DNA from: Spirodela intermedia
Taxonomy: Eukaryota > Streptophyta > Magnoliopsida > Alismatales > Araceae
NCBI GenBank assembly: GCA_902729315.2
Contig: LR746277.1
Coordinates: forward strand, 5,399,001-5,463,000
DNA length: 64,000 nt
Reading direction: 5' to 3'
The notes beneath the pieces are model-generated. The model was not told where the DNA came from. It searched no databases and worked only from the letters and a program-made list of their open reading frames with translations. Below, in pieces: positions 46,081 to 58,887 of this stretch. Positions within the stretch are counted from its first letter, which is position 1; every line of letters starts with the position of its first letter. A program made the position numbers and the translations under genes.

Positions 46081-46898
46081 CTCTACCCCAAGTGGTCCTT
46101 AAAAGCTCTGCCGCCCTCTTTGGTTTCAACCAACAATAAACCCTAACCTCTCATCCATTGTTTCTCTCCATATTTAGTATAGGTTTTCTCAACAGATTGC
46201 TATGAATCATGACAATTATTTTATACATTAAGATTTTTTTATACTGGTTTTTTTTTCATATTTTCTGACTTTATAATATTTTAAAAGTTAGTCAAGAGTA
46301 ACATCAATCCAAAATAGAGGATTGTTATATGAGAAGAGATTGGTTCTTTCAAAAGAATAAAACTTAGAAATTAGCCAAACATTCAAAAGTCTAGAAGTCA
46401 ACTTGTTGCTAATGTGTATAAAAAAAAAACTCTTTTAAGAAGGGAATGTATTAAAGCAGGAACGGTATTGATTTCAATAAAGTTTCCTCAATGGTGATAA
46501 AATACTATACAATCAAAGTTATGTTTCCTACTTAATCCCAAGAAGATCTTGTGTAATGCCAAGATGTCGAGGAACCAAGTCGGGGGGCAAGAGGGGGCTT
46601 GGGAGGCGGCGATCGATTTACTACACGGAGCTTTAACTTACCTCCGGCGGGGATCGCAACCATGCTGGGTGGGTCTCGATTCTTTACTGCCGTGCGGCGG
46701 CGGAGGGCATGTGCGCGGGTCGCAGAAAAGCGGCCTCCTGAAATGTCCACACCTCCATGTGAGCCACCACCTACCATTGGAGAGCTTGAGGGAGGGTCGG
46801 TGAAAGAGGGAGGCAATCAAGCATGGAGAATGATGCTAAGGGGGTTCAGATGCTATAAATCTGTGCACGCGAGGGAGGAGCCCCACTCCCACTCACAC

Positions 46899-46937
<39 letters not shown>

Positions 46938-47864
46938 AGTAATTTGGTGCAGAGAGAAATTTTAAATTAAACATCGCAAAGAGCTGCAGAATTGTAGAAA
47001 CCTCCAACTGGCGATTAGAACAGGCCCTTGTGAAAGTTCCGAGAATGGAGACAATGAGGCCGTGTTGGCGGGAGAGCCCTCTCTCTCTAGAATAAGAGAG
47101 ACACGGTGCCTTCTTCTCCGGCGCCGGTTGCCTTCGCATGCTCTCGAGATCAGTGATTACACTCTCCACGTACCCTCCAGAGGCGGCCATCGGACACAGG
47201 GATTGAACTGGCGAGAAAGCTCCGGAAAACAGCCATCTCAGTCTCTTCAAGAAGAAAACATATTGCCTTTGCCAGTTTACGGCAACCTCTCCGAACCCTG
47301 GAACAGGATTGAAGGATTGCTAGAGCCTTCGTCCAACCCCTAGACGAAACCCATTTGGCCGCGATGAATCTCCGAGCTCGTCCCCGCCATGGAGATGAGA
47401 AGATAGAGAGGAGAAGGTCGTTGAACGGATTCAATATCAGACAAAGATAAAATATGCATTATATTATACTAGGGTTAGGACAGTCCACATGCAACTCCAA
47501 TCCGGGGATGTCCCTCCATGTTCTTCCGCGCAGCTCGATTCATCAGAAGCTACGGGCCTTGAATATGATATGAAGATTAACCGAACGTTTGGGAATTCTT
47601 TATCACATAGCCACGTGATGATTCTTAGTAAAACCAATTCAAACGTTGACCACCTTCTGAACGGGGAGACGAAGAGTGTTATGCATGATCATTACGACCA
47701 ACGATGCGAGGTGGCCGGCTACCAGAAAAACGTAAACGAAGGACGTTCCCCACGTTTTCGGGGTCCTTTGAAACCCCGACCAGGTCGCCAAATCTCCCCG
47801 CAGCTTAGTCCGTTGACGTCTCCGTCAAAGCCAGGGAGGTACCACCAAAGCAGGAAGAACGCCG
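46081..47864. other. Unassigned region upstream of the SAUR gene
   Basis: 46081-46540 is AT-rich and empty. 46540-47440 is distinctly GC-richer with overlapping open frames on both strands (for example plus 46599-46970 and minus 47434-47150), but none matches a family I recognise and no frame clearly dominates. A (GA)n run lies at 46901-46931. A G-box CACGTG at 47612-47617 lies about 250 bp before the SAUR start. Confidence 0.4.
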
Positions 47865-48320
47865 ATGGAGGCCTCCAAACCCCGAAAGAAGATGGCCAAG
47901 ATCGTCAGCCTCCAGCTGATGCTGAAGAAATGGAAAAAGCTGGCAGCTTCCCCCAGGAGCAGCGGTGGGAGGAGCCTTGGTCTCCTCGAGAGGACTCTCC
48001 CCTTCTCCGAGGTTCAATCTGCGGGTTCCTCAAGAGACGTCCCAAAGGGGTTCCTCGCCGTCTGCGTGGGGGAGGAGATGGCGCGGTTTGTGATCCCCAC
48101 GGATTACCTGAGCGACGGGGCCTTCTCGGACCTGCTCAGAGCGGCGGCGGCGGAGTTCGGCTTCCAGCAGGAAGGTGTTTTAAGGATACCTTGCCAGGTT
48201 TCCGTCTTCGAGGATATCCTGAACGTGGTGGGGGGCAAGAAGAAGGGAGCACACGGCTACTGCTCCTCTGAGGCCAAGGTGGTGCAATCTCGTCATGCCT
48301 ACAAGCCGATCTTTAGATGA
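47865..48320 (+). CDS. SAUR family auxin-responsive protein
   Basis: Single exon, 151 residues, as usual for SAURs. The core is at about 58-122: DVPKGFLAVCVGEEMARFVIPTDYL-type start, DLLRAAAAEFGF, then GVLRIPCQVSVFEDIL. The N-terminus (MEASKPRKK, then MAKIVSLQLMLKKWKKLA) is basic and amphipathic. SAUR proteins inhibit PP2C.D phosphatases, which keeps plasma-membrane H+-ATPases active and promotes cell expansion; which tissue or hormone controls this copy is unknown. The first ATG is used; the internal ATG at residue 10 matches the MAKI-type start of many SAURs and is an alternative. A longer overlapping plus frame (47489-48271) is a shadow. CT and TA microsatellites follow the stop codon. Confidence 0.9.
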   Translation: MEASKPRKKMAKIVSLQLMLKKWKKLAASPRSSGGRSLGLLERTLPFSEVQSAGSSRDVPKGFLAVCVGEEMARFVIPTDYLSDGAFSDLLRAAAAEFGFQQEGVLRIPCQVSVFEDILNVVGGKKKGAHGYCSSEAKVVQSRHAYKPIFR

Positions 48321-48325
48321 CTACG

Positions 48326-48383
48326 TCTCTCCCTCTCTCTCTCTCTCGCTCTCTATCTCTCTATCTCTGTCTATATATATCCA

Positions 48384-48418
<35 letters not shown>

Positions 48419-48419
48419 C
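48326..48419. repeat. (CT)n and (TA)n microsatellites in the SAUR 3' flank
   Basis: Compound CT/ATCT/TA run starting about 6 bp after the SAUR stop codon, probably within the 3'UTR. Confidence 0.85.
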
Positions 48420-49896
48420 TCCCTAGAGGCAGAGTTCCATGGCATAAGTTTTGTGGTAAATGATTCCGGGAGCTCTATCTCGTCCAACTCCTTTCTCGGA
48501 TTGTCTCACGTAAAGATCTCATCGACAGTTTGAAAGACTTATCGGAGATAGACATCACTCTACTATCTCGTGGATGGACTGCAGCAAGGAGTGACTACCA
48601 GATCTCACGCTCCTATGGGAAGCATGCCATTGACAACCAAGTCAACGCTCTCCATACTATTTTATTTCCTGGTAACTTGGTTCAACGGATCCAAGACCAA
48701 AGGTGTGGCGTTGAATGATCTCCGGGATGCACCGATCCACGAACCAGCGATCACGATCACCCTCAATCTTTAAAAAGCACACTTTTCCCGCCGTTGACCC
48801 TGAGATCAATCACCACCAAGTGAAAATAATTGCCCTCCTCCTGCAAGTGGGGATCGAGTCAAACACATTTCCTTAATGGCTTCGGACAATGTTAAACTCC
48901 GTACATTCCTAAATTATTCAAGTGAATCTACTATAAATATGGAAACGTAAGGCATTTGAACAAACCCAAAAGGATGCATGTATTTCGTCAAAAATCTCTT
49001 GAGAAGGGTCTAACCGGGGGTTTATTTCTCGGCCCACGCTGCCGCCTACCGGTCACACGACGATGCGAGCTACACTGTACCACCGCGTCCTCCTTCCTCC
49101 TCCTCCGGCAGAAGTCCTCCCGCTGCACTTCCTCAGAGACAGGAGGAGGTACGGCGAGCGGAGCAGTCCCCGGAGCTCTTCCCGACCCATCGCGGCGGGG
49201 AGGAGAAGATCAGTAGCCGGAACAGATCAAAAGAAAGAGGAATAAACATGCATTCTCTTTCTTTATTTCCCAATTCTTACTCAAACCCGAATAATTAGCG
49301 ACTTGTCATTATTAAATATTTACTTGTTATGATTATTGACGTCACTCTTACGCGGCAAAATGGCCGGACCCATCGGAACCTTTTGGAAGTTGTGTGTGCC
49401 TCACGCGTCGTTCTCTACGCGCTACCCCGTTGACTATTTCGTAGAGAGAGAGAGAGAGAGAGAACTGAGCCAGCACTTTTAAGTTAGCAATTTGAATCGG
49501 AAGTGGGCGTGAATACACGGGGATTAAATCGTGTTATTTGGCCGATTTAATTCAGTGAGGTAGGAACTCACTCACCCGAGAAACCGAGTCGGAACGAGTT
49601 GAATCGATGGACGTCGTCTGAACGATGCCCAACTGGGCTTGGTTTCAGAGCCATGCCAATGGGCTGGGCTCCCCGAAATCAAACTATTAGGCCTGTTTTT
49701 TTAGAATAAACCAGCCGGGCCCAACATATACACGTGTCGTGGCATCGGCTGTGCATCAGTCGTCAGCGGCGATGAATTAGTTGTCTTCATCTCCGCGTTT
49801 TTTCTTCTCATTAGATCTGGTGGTATTTGGCTGATATCGCCGCTTGCTGGGCGGTGGCGCTTTTCCGGAGGAGAGGGGACTGATTGTCCTGCGGCG
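48420..49896. other. Intergenic, between SAUR and galacturonokinase
   Basis: No gene is recognised. Short plus-strand frames at 48530-48773 and 48956-49245 have no domain. A (GA)n run lies at 49443-49464. A G-box CACGTG at 49731-49736 lies about 160 bp before the galacturonokinase start and is a plausible promoter element. Confidence 0.4.
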
Positions 49897-52800
49897 ATGG
49901 AGCCTCCTTCGTGGCCTTCCGTTGAAGAGGTAGCGGAATGTCTGCCAGAATCTTGTGTTTCAACTCTGCGGACCTCCACTCGTGCTCACTTTAGAAATCT
50001 TGGGAGTTCTTTGGGGGACCGGTGGCGTTCGTAGTTTCTCCATTTTTTGGCTGTCACTGTGTAGCGCCGCCGGTTGTGGTCGCTTATTTTTCTTATGCTC
50101 TGTTCTGCGTCGTCATTTATAATTCATGCGTCCATTTGTTCCTTTGCTGCTTCTTGCATTTGGGCAGCTCCATCGAGTGAGGAAGATTGTGTCGGTGATG
50201 GCGGGGAGGGATGTGAGTGAAGTGAGGGTCGTCGTCTCCCCTTATAGGATTTGTCCACTCGGAGCCCACATTGATCACCAGGTGAGGAAATACCGTTTAA
50301 CTTCTCATTTTATTCTTCACTTGAAGCGGCATTTACGTGCAGTTACGGCTACGGAATCAGCCAACAGCTGGACCCCCACAAAGCAAACTATTTTGCTATC
50401 GTTTTCCAGACTAGATGTCTTTATTGAGCTATGCTATGCGGACGAAAGAAAAATCTAAATAAGTAGAAGTAGACTGCTTGCTTCAAAACCAAGAATCTTG
50501 GACTAAATGAGTGTTTTCAGAAAATTGTCAACTGTTGAAGACATGACAGTTGCCGCATTGGATTCGGAGCAACTTGGGCAAATTGATGAATTTTAGATAT
50601 CTTGGCTTGCATAAATTTTAGTACTTCTCATCTTGCCAAAAAAAATTACACACAGGGGATGGAATTTCCCATGTGGCTGTTTCTTTTTTTTTTAACAGCC
50701 TGCATACCATCTCTGACGATCCGAAGTACTTCGATTTTTGTGAAATTAAAAATATAATGAGGTCTTCATAACCTTTAAAACTAGAACATCAGGGAGCTAC
50801 TTGGTCGTGACACATTTATGCTCATGTGCATATTTATAGATTTTTCTTCAGAAAAAATGTCTAATGTCCCATGTGTACTCTTTGCTCTGTCGCTGTGTAT
50901 TGTAGTAAAAAGGATGGTCGCTATCTAAGGTTTCCTACCCGAATATGTTATGCATTTCACGATGAGTCTATTTTACCAATAATTTTCTTTCTGATGTACT
51001 CTACTTTGTTTCTTATATTGAGAAAGTGACGACAATACATCTACAATGGGTTTCTGCTATGTTTTTTATTTTGAAAAATTACATCTGGTTGGACAGCCAG
51101 TATTTTGAGAGCTCCTTGTTGGTGCAGTGGTCTCGTTAGAACCCGATTATCTTTCGGTTTTGCTCACCCCCATACTAAGAGGACTTCATTTGTTTCTGTT
51201 GTATAATTCCTACAGGGAGGCACTGTTTCAGCAATGACTATTAACAGGGGAATACTTCTTGGATTCATTCCTTCTGATGACTCTCAGGTAGGTTCTTCAT
51301 TAAGATGATATGAATCGCGTCATAACACATAGTTTTTAAGTTGAGGTATTTATGCAAGGATGAAAGTAATTCAAAAAGAGGTAATGTTGATGAAGTGCGC
51401 ATATCTTTTTCACATGGCATATATGACTGGATGCAATCATAATTCGGACAAGGAGACATGAAATAAAAGGGAAAGAACTATGACTAATATCATATTATTA
51501 TTTGACCATGTTAAAAAATAAAAATAAATACGATAATGTATGTTTTATTACTATCTTCAAGGAAGGCAGATTATGTATTTTCTCTTATGAATGATTCCAA
51601 ATGTTCCTCAATCTTCCAAGACCGGTTTCATTAGACGTTCAAGTACCTGAATAAAGATGCTAGACGCCAAAGACCTTTTCACTACTATAATTTGTATGCA
51701 AAGCTGGGCCTTCAAGTATGATTCATGAACTGGTGAGGCAACGTTTGTATTACACATAGATGCTCAGATGCTTTGTATCGTGAAAAGATCCTTCTTTCGG
51801 ATATCTCAAAACCTTTTCACTTTCTAGTCCGGTAGAACACATGTTGCATAGACAGTTAATGTGAACACATTTGAGAATAAGATGGTCTCAGTCCTAGGTC
51901 GACATCTATTTCAATTCTTCATAGGACGCCAAGAAGTAATAGCCACTAGAGAAATGCACTTTTTTCCTTATCGTAGGTAATGAGCCCCCAAATACTACTA
52001 TACTACTGATAAATCGAGTTGGAAATTTGTGGTATGTGATGAAAACTGTGAGGACCAAGTAAGCCCTTCATTTCATATTAAAGTTTCACAGATTTTAGAT
52101 GACGAAGAAAAAGGGCAGTAGAGCATTGCAATTGTAATATGTGAATTGCAGAAGCTCAAGAAATCATTGACATCGATACTTCAACTTTTTTAATGCAAGA
52201 AATCTTTTTTCCTTGAACTGAAGCATGTTGAAAAGATGTGACAACTTTTTTCGACTATATTTTCTCTCCTCAATTGTAAGAATGTAGTCTTTGGCAGGTT
52301 CTTCTGCACTCAGGACAATTTGGCGGAGAAGTAAAGTTCAGGCAAGGCATTGTTTTCATCATCGTATCGCCCTTTAATCTCACCTTCTTAACATGAAGTC
52401 CTATATTGTTCCACTCTAACATTTCATTTATTTGTTTCCCTTTCATGTGAGCTATCTTGTTTTCAGAAAAACGCTTGTTTGTAAATTGAGGAAATTAGGC
52501 AACGAGAATGCTTGCCAAGAATGTTGCAGATTAGGCAGTCTTGTATTGCCGAACTGAAACTAAAAACTGAGGTAGCTTGGAAGTACATGAAGATATGGCA
52601 TGAATGGGTATTTATTTTGCTTAATTACTAGGAGTAGTTCAGAAGAAAAGAATTGCAAAAAAATAGACGTTTGGGTTTCTAACCTGGGATCGATTGTTGA
52701 TGGGTGGTAGTGGACACATATTTGGCTTAGCCTCCTAGAAGTAGAATTTCAAGTTGGGCAAATAAAATTTGATTGAGATATTGTATAGTTAGAATGTGGT

Positions 52801-55800
52801 TTGTTTCACCGGTAGTAATTTCAGATTGGGTATTATATTGAATGTAAAATGATGATGGATTGATTAATGTGGAAGTAGAGTGCCTTGAGCAAGAGAAAAA
52901 ATATCAATAAAAAATGGAAATGACATGGGAAGACATGAAGACATCAAAATATAAATATAAACAGCAAAAAACACACACCTACTTGATTCAGGTTAAGTCA
53001 ATTTTTGTCTCCTGTTGATAATACACACAATATTTATCCTAAAATTTTGAGTCTATTCTTTCTGTTCATATCTTGGGGCACCAGATATCACTGTGATAAT
53101 TTCTCATTGTAAGCTGGGAATTTTCTAACCTGATATGACACCATTATGAGATTAATTGATGATTCCTTCTCTTTGGGCTTCAATGAAAGCTATTCAAAGT
53201 TTATTTAAGGCTGTTATGAAAGGCACAAGAATCTTTTTGCTGTCTTTAATAGAGAAAACTTTCTTTCTGTAGTGTCGATGAAATCCAACAGCCAACAAGT
53301 ATCAGAATGAGTAGCTCAGATGATGAAATCAATGGTCAAGAAGAGTCGAACTGGGGAAACTATGCAAGAGGTGCCATATATGCACTTCAAAGAGGTGGAA
53401 AACGTCTCAGTCAGGTGGTTCAAATGTCATATGCCTTTTTATTCCACTTTTGGATGTTGCTCAACAGTTTGTCAGATAGGATCTCGTGTCTGGGTAGAAT
53501 TCGTATGCTAGGTTCATACTTCTGTTGCCTAAAAGTTTGAGATGGAAAATTCTTGAGTCTGGGAGCATACGTACGTTAAGCTCATTCTTAAAGTTTCTTT
53601 GGCTGAGTGATTGAGTAGATTAAAAAAAGTTGTTTTCATGGATGTGTTCTGTTATATTCTGTTAGCTGAGGTGCTCGTGAGCATTTTACTTTGTAAATTC
53701 AGTTGAAAATCTAGATCAAGCTGTAAAGATTTTCCTTTTTGTATTCCTGAATGTTAATAATGTATTCATATAATTGTCTGACTTGGTTTTCGATGACTTC
53801 AGGGTATCACTGGTTTCATCTGTGGTTCAAGAGGACTTGATAGTTCTGGACTTAGTTCCTCAGCTGCTGTAAGATCCTAGTGACACTACAGCTGTTGTAT
53901 CTTTCGGCTATTAAAAAATTGGTTTGTCTCGGTGAAAACATTGTTAACTTATTTATTCTAGTGTCCTTTTCAGCTATCTATGAAGTGTGATTCGAGATGA
54001 TCGAATTTTAGCTTTGATTTTCTGAGGATATGATTGATTACTGTTGATACGACTTTAGACCAAGAAGAAATTAGAATATTGGAAAATTTCTAGAGTTTGG
54101 AAAGAATAACACACTATGCACACTTGGATATTCTCTTGTTTTTTTGCTGAGCCTAAATATCTTTGGAAACTGTTTTACTATTCAGATGTGACCATTTTCT
54201 GAAGAATACAATGGGAAGTCGTCATATTCCGTACATTTGAAATTCCTAGAAGATTTTTTTCATGTAAACAGAACATCCCCAGTCCACCAACTGAGAGATG
54301 TAACTACAAGCTTATTATCAGAGATATTAAAAAAAAGAGCAAATAAAATAATGGAATTAAAACATATAATATTACTTTTTGATAGGGATCTGTAGAAATA
54401 ATCGGATCCTCAGTATATAGAATTATTGCGGATCTATAAAAACATAATGTCTCAAAGGGGAGTCCAAGATTTAAATGAGAATCCTCAAGCATAATAAAGA
54501 GAGGCAGAATATGAAAGTTTTCGGTCTCTTTTTACTTGAAATGGCAATGCATGAGTATATTAATTCACATAGATTTTTTTCCTAATTCAAGACAGGCATG
54601 AATATCAATAAAGGCAAGCTTCATAGGCAGTCTACGATACAGCCTATGCATGCAGGGTAAGGAATGTTAGGGAGAACGTTAATTTCACCACTTTTTAGAC
54701 CGGAATGTGGATCTCAAATTCAACCAGAGATGACATATAAATCCCCTTAGCCCAGGTTTATTCCTAAAGGTAGAATTAAGCACCATGTTCAATCGAACAA
54801 TTGTTTTCAATATTTACAACCTTCAGATACTTGTCAGGCATGCAATTGAAATTAGTAGGAGCTAAATCACGTTCGGAAACTGTTTCCTTATGTTATTGTT
54901 GGTAACATGGTTGCCATTTTGTACATTCCTTGAATTATATCCTGCATCACGTGATGGTGTAATCAGTTTTGAAAGTTTTTTATGAAAATTCACCCAATTT
55001 TACGAATTCTCAGGTTGGGGTTGCGTACCTTTTGGCTTTCGAACATGCAAATAAATTAACCGTACCACCTATGGAAAATATTGAATTGGATCGGTATGTA
55101 TGACTACCTCGATGAGTCAGCAATGCATTGTGACCGAGTGCACAGTGGGACATCCTGGTTGCAGATCAAGTCTGCTAATACCTTGTTTCTCCAGCTTTCC
55201 TGTGTCTGGCGCTCACTTAGATGATGCAAGGCATACCACATTGGGATGAGGGTTTTAATTTTTTTCACTTAGGTTACAGTCGGATGATATGTGCTTTAAA
55301 TGGGTTCTCTCTGTTTCAGGCTCATTGAAAATGAGTATTTGGGTCTAAGAAATGGAATACTGGACCAGTCGGCAATTCTTCTTTCTAACTACGGCTGTCT
55401 TACCTCGTTGAACTGCAAGGTGAGATAGAGCTTTTCTGGCTAATTATAGAATATTATGCAACTCTTTGGCTCTCTTGATGGACGATTTTCATCAACATGC
55501 TGGCTTCCTTGTCTAGACCAAGGATTACATTCTGGTCCGTCCCCCAGAAATCATCCGGCATCAAGAGCCTGGACGAGGAGAGGCTTACAAGATATTGTTG
55601 GCATTTTCTGGTCTGAAGCATGCTCTGACCAGTAAGCCCGGATACAATGCCCGAGTTGCTGAGTGCTGTGAGGCTGCAAGTGTCCTTTTGAAGTAAGCTC
55701 CATTCATCTTTCCGGAATAACCTTGTGTATGATGAAATGCATCCTTTTTTGTCTACACTGGTATTGGAACAGGTAGATTCTCGACCAGTTCACTATTTAC

Positions 55801-56889
55801 GATATCTGTATTTTATGACACAATCCTTTTCACGTCAAATAGACTCTTTGCAACCATAGAAGCTTGTGTGTAATTGATTTCCCTTGCTAAGGGTGTTGCA
55901 TTCCGTGCACAAGGCCTCTGAAACTAACTGACGAGATTTAGATTTTCTTTGGGATTTCTTCTTCACATGTGCTATGATACTCTTCCTTGGTTTTTAATCC
56001 ATGATTTTTCTGACCTCGTAATTCAAAATATTGTCTCTTTAAGCCAAGTTTTTCTTCTTCTTTTTTTTTTTCACCTAAAAATCCTTGAAGGTCATGTGAC
56101 TTTCAGATTGTGAAAACATTTCAGCAGGATCAGCCGGTTTAAGGGAAAGTAGTGAATTCTGAGTTCTTGGCTCGTGTTCATTAGAATAAAAGTAAAAATA
56201 ATTTAAAATTGAAATTGTATAAACAGGATACATTTTCATAAATAAAAAAATCATCACCTCTCCCTGATGGATCTGGGCTTCAACCACTGCTCACCCTATT
56301 GGATGAGATTCTGAAGAACTTTGGGTGTTCTCCCCTTGTCATGTGCTCTTCTGTGACCAGTGTTTTATCTTCACAGAGCCTCTGGGAAAGGGGATCTTGA
56401 ACCTCTGCTCTGCAATGGTGAGAGTAGCACCTGAGATTTAAAATCTCTGCCATTACTTTCTTGCCCAGCAAGATGACCGTTTTTTCTTGCCTTTGCCCGC
56501 ACAGTTGAGAGGGGAGCCTATGAAGCTCACAAGGTACACCATTCTGTTCTGTCAGTTTGTTCAGGCATCAATGAACAGATCATGCTCCCACATTTCTCTT
56601 TACGCTTCAGTTTGAGGGAAACTTCATCTAAGATGAAGTATTATCCGAAGAAATATCTACAATCAGAAGTGGTGCAGAGCTCTGGTATCAGAAAAATTGT
56701 CGGAAGAAGTCCGAGTTTTCTAGAAAACCTTCCTCCCCAGGAAGAACGGCATATTCCGACCCACAAATAGTAAGCTTTCTCTGTTTCTCTCACCCGCCTT
56801 CCTCCTCCTGCAGGGCATCTTGGAACCAAATCTGGCAAAGAGAGCAGAGCACTTCTTTTCAGAAAACGCGAGGGTCACTGAGGGTATCC

Positions 56890-56920
<31 letters not shown>

Positions 56921-57444
56921 GCCTTCTGCATCTGACAAGCTCCCCGTCTATCTCATCTTCCATGGAAGAAGGTGTTGCCTCTGAGTCGCCTCTCAAATCT
57001 TTCAGGGCTCAAAGCGTGGGCTTCTGGGGACTTGGAGGGCTTCGGGCGGCTCATGTCTGCCTCTGCTCTGAGCTCCATCCAGAACTACGAATGCGGTGAC
57101 TCCTCGCCACACCTCTCAATCATCCTCATCGTCATCCTGAAAAGGGTAATCAAAAGCTAGCCTTTTTGTTTTTCGTGAGAATTGGCTCATTTTGTGCAGG
57201 TAGCCAGCCGCTGCAGGATCTCTGTGAGATCCTGTCGAGCGCTCCGGGAGTCTATGGGGCGAGGTTCAGTGGGGCTGGCTTCAGGGGCTGCTGTTTGGGC
57301 CTCGTCGCCGCCCCCCACGCCGAGGAAGCGGCGGCCCTCGTCGAGCGGGAGTACCGGCGGCTCCAGCCCGAGCTAGCCGGCCGGCTCGAACGCGGCTCAG
57401 CGGTCCTCATCTGTGAGGCAGGTGACTGTGCCCGCGTCATTTGA
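49897..57444 (+). CDS. GALAK: Galacturonokinase (GHMP kinase)
   Basis: Fourteen exons: 49897-49929, 50168-50281, 51216-51287, 52298-52341, 53273-53414, 53803-53868, 55014-55093, 55320-55419, 55517-55692, 56377-56417, 56505-56533, 56814-56883, 57006-57095 and 57200-57444. They join to 433 residues (Arabidopsis enzyme about 424). It phosphorylates D-galacturonic acid at C1 with ATP in the cytosol, the first step in recycling pectin-derived galacturonate to UDP-GalA. Seen: YRICPLGAHIDHQGGTVSAM (37-56), the family's variant of the galactokinase signature; GLDSSGLSSSAAVGVAYLLA (146-165), the ATP loop; and GARFSGAGFRGCC (372-384). Intron 4 appears to use a GC donor; the others are GT-AG. The gene converges on the PORR gene, 267 bp between stops. 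Confidence 0.93.
52342..53272 (+). other. GALAK: GALAK intron 4 with a GC donor (GC-AG intron)
   Basis: The donor context is TTCAG|GCAAGGC and the acceptor is TTTCTGTAG|TGTCGATG. No GT donor near 52341 keeps the frame, while the GC donor joins EVKF to VDEIQ across a split codon (AG|T, Ser where Arabidopsis has Arg). Consensus around the donor is strong, as is typical of GC-AG introns. Confidence 0.7.
56887..56920. repeat. (TATC)n microsatellite in GALAK intron 12
   Basis: Eight TATC units directly after the exon 12 donor. Confidence 0.9.
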
Positions 57445-57711
57445 CCTTCTCTATATCTTTTGACATTATTTTAATCCCACTTGTCAACAGGCCGAATTGG
57501 GGTTGGCCATTTCTTTCGTCATATTTCTCGTGTATGCAGTAAATATTGCTTCACATAATAACTAGATTTATTATTATTATTATTTTGGATCGGATTAATG
57601 TTTAGCAACTAATTAATAATTAGGAAGTTTGGTATCATATGATGAGAACTAGGGAGGAGGGGTGGGAGGGAAATGGAGATTTGAAGAGTCTTTTTGATCG
57701 TCTTGAACTGC

Positions 57712-58887
57712 CTACGGTCGTCTTCTCCCCCGCCGTTCCCTCAGGATGAGCTCCGATGCAATCATCAACCTGACGAACTTCTTCCTCAGATCGAGGAGGG
57801 GGTGCGGTTCGATCCCGGACTCTGCCGCGCTCCCGCAGTAGGGCTCCTTGAGCACCACGGTGCAGGTGTTGTTCTTCAACAGGAGGTAGAAGACGTGGGG
57901 GTGGTGCTCGAAGGCCTTGTAGAACTTCTGCGACAACCCTAGATGCTTCCTGAGGCAGAGGATCTTCCTCCGCTCTGCGGAGTTGTCCATGAAGAGGCTC
58001 AGCAGCTCGTGGAGCACCCCCGCCAGCCTCTTCTCCGCGATCCGGCCGCTGCGGTGCAGGCTCGAAGAATCCTCGTAGGGGGATATGTAGGGGATCCTCT
58101 GGAAATCCTCCAACCAGGCGATGATCTTCTGCTTCAGTCGGACTCCCTTTGACGGGAAGAGAGGGAACGCGATGGCGGAAGGCGGCTCCGATCCATCTCC
58201 CGTCTTCTTCTTCAGGGCGGCCCTCTGCAGCGCCGAGAGGATCCTCTCTTCGGCGGATCCGGCGGCCGTCAACCACTTCACGCCGTCCCCGACCTCCACC
58301 AAGCGGAGCTTCCCCTGCGAGAATTCCTCCGCTCTCTTCGTGAAATCCCCCGGCAGACCGAGGTACCACTGCATCCCCTGCACTATCTGAAGCGGCAGCC
58401 GCTTCTCCCTGGACATGAAGATCAGCCGCTTCACCCGATCCACGAGCTCCTCCTGATGTTGCTCAAATAGAAGCTGCTCCTCGCCGTGGAGCTCCGCCGC
58501 CGCGTCCGTCGGCTTGAACCAGGGGAGATTGTGCTGCGGCCCGACGAACTCTTCGAAGAAGGAGGGGTACCGCCGGAGGAAGGTGGCCACTCTGGTGGGG
58601 ATCTCCAGGATGCGATCCATCTTGGAGACGGCGGAGATGGGGATGGCGTTCCCGGGCTCCGGCGAGGCCATCATGATCGTCATCAGGGAGGAGATGACGC
58701 GGAGGTCCTTGGAGCGGTTGATGACCTCGATGCCGTCCAGCGAGGGATCCTTCTTCCTCTTCATCTTCACCACAACGTAGGGCGACATCTGTATGCAGCA
58801 GCAGGAGGCGGTGGCGGCGGCCGGTGTGTCTCTCTGGCGGAATGGGGGCGACATCTCCCACAGCTCCCTTCTCCATCGGCGCCACAT
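57712..58887 (-). CDS. PORR-domain organelle RNA-binding protein
   Basis: Intronless frame of 391 residues from ATG 58887, as usual for this family. After an Arg-rich N-terminus (MWRRWRRELWEMSPPFRQRD), likely an organelle-targeting peptide, a PORR (plant organelle RNA recognition, formerly DUF860) domain runs from about 37 to 365: VKMKRKKDPSLDG, FLRRYPSFFEEF, RVKRLIFMSREKRLPL, LGLPGDFT, LRKHLGLSQKFYKAFEHHP and FYLLLKNNTCTVVLKE. Family members (WTF1, WTF9, RPD1) bind organelle introns and aid group II intron splicing in mitochondria or chloroplasts. The frame continues upstream to 59073 with no ATG. The target RNA and organelle cannot be told. It lies head to head with the BTL1-like gene. Confidence 0.88.
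   Translation of the reverse strand: MWRRWRRELWEMSPPFRQRDTPAAATASCCCIQMSPYVVVKMKRKKDPSLDGIEVINRSKDLRVISSLMTIMMASPEPGNAIPISAVSKMDRILEIPTRVATFLRRYPSFFEEFVGPQHNLPWFKPTDAAAELHGEEQLLFEQHQEELVDRVKRLIFMSREKRLPLQIVQGMQWYLGLPGDFTKRAEEFSQGKLRLVEVGDGVKWLTAAGSAEERILSALQRAALKKKTGDGSEPPSAIAFPLFPSKGVRLKQKIIAWLEDFQRIPYISPYEDSSSLHRSGRIAEKRLAGVLHELLSLFMDNSAERRKILCLRKHLGLSQKFYKAFEHHPHVFYLLLKNNTCTVVLKEPYCGSAAESGIEPHPLLDLRKKFVRLMIASELILRERRGRRRP

Noticed and set aside
47489-48271. 260-codon plus-strand ORF overlapping the SAUR gene
   Set aside because: It is out of frame with the SAUR product, has no known domain, and its second half is simply the other frame of the SAUR core.
57635-58369. 244-codon minus-strand ORF overlapping the PORR gene in another frame
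   Set aside because: Shadow of the PORR coding sequence; the annotated frame carries all family motifs.
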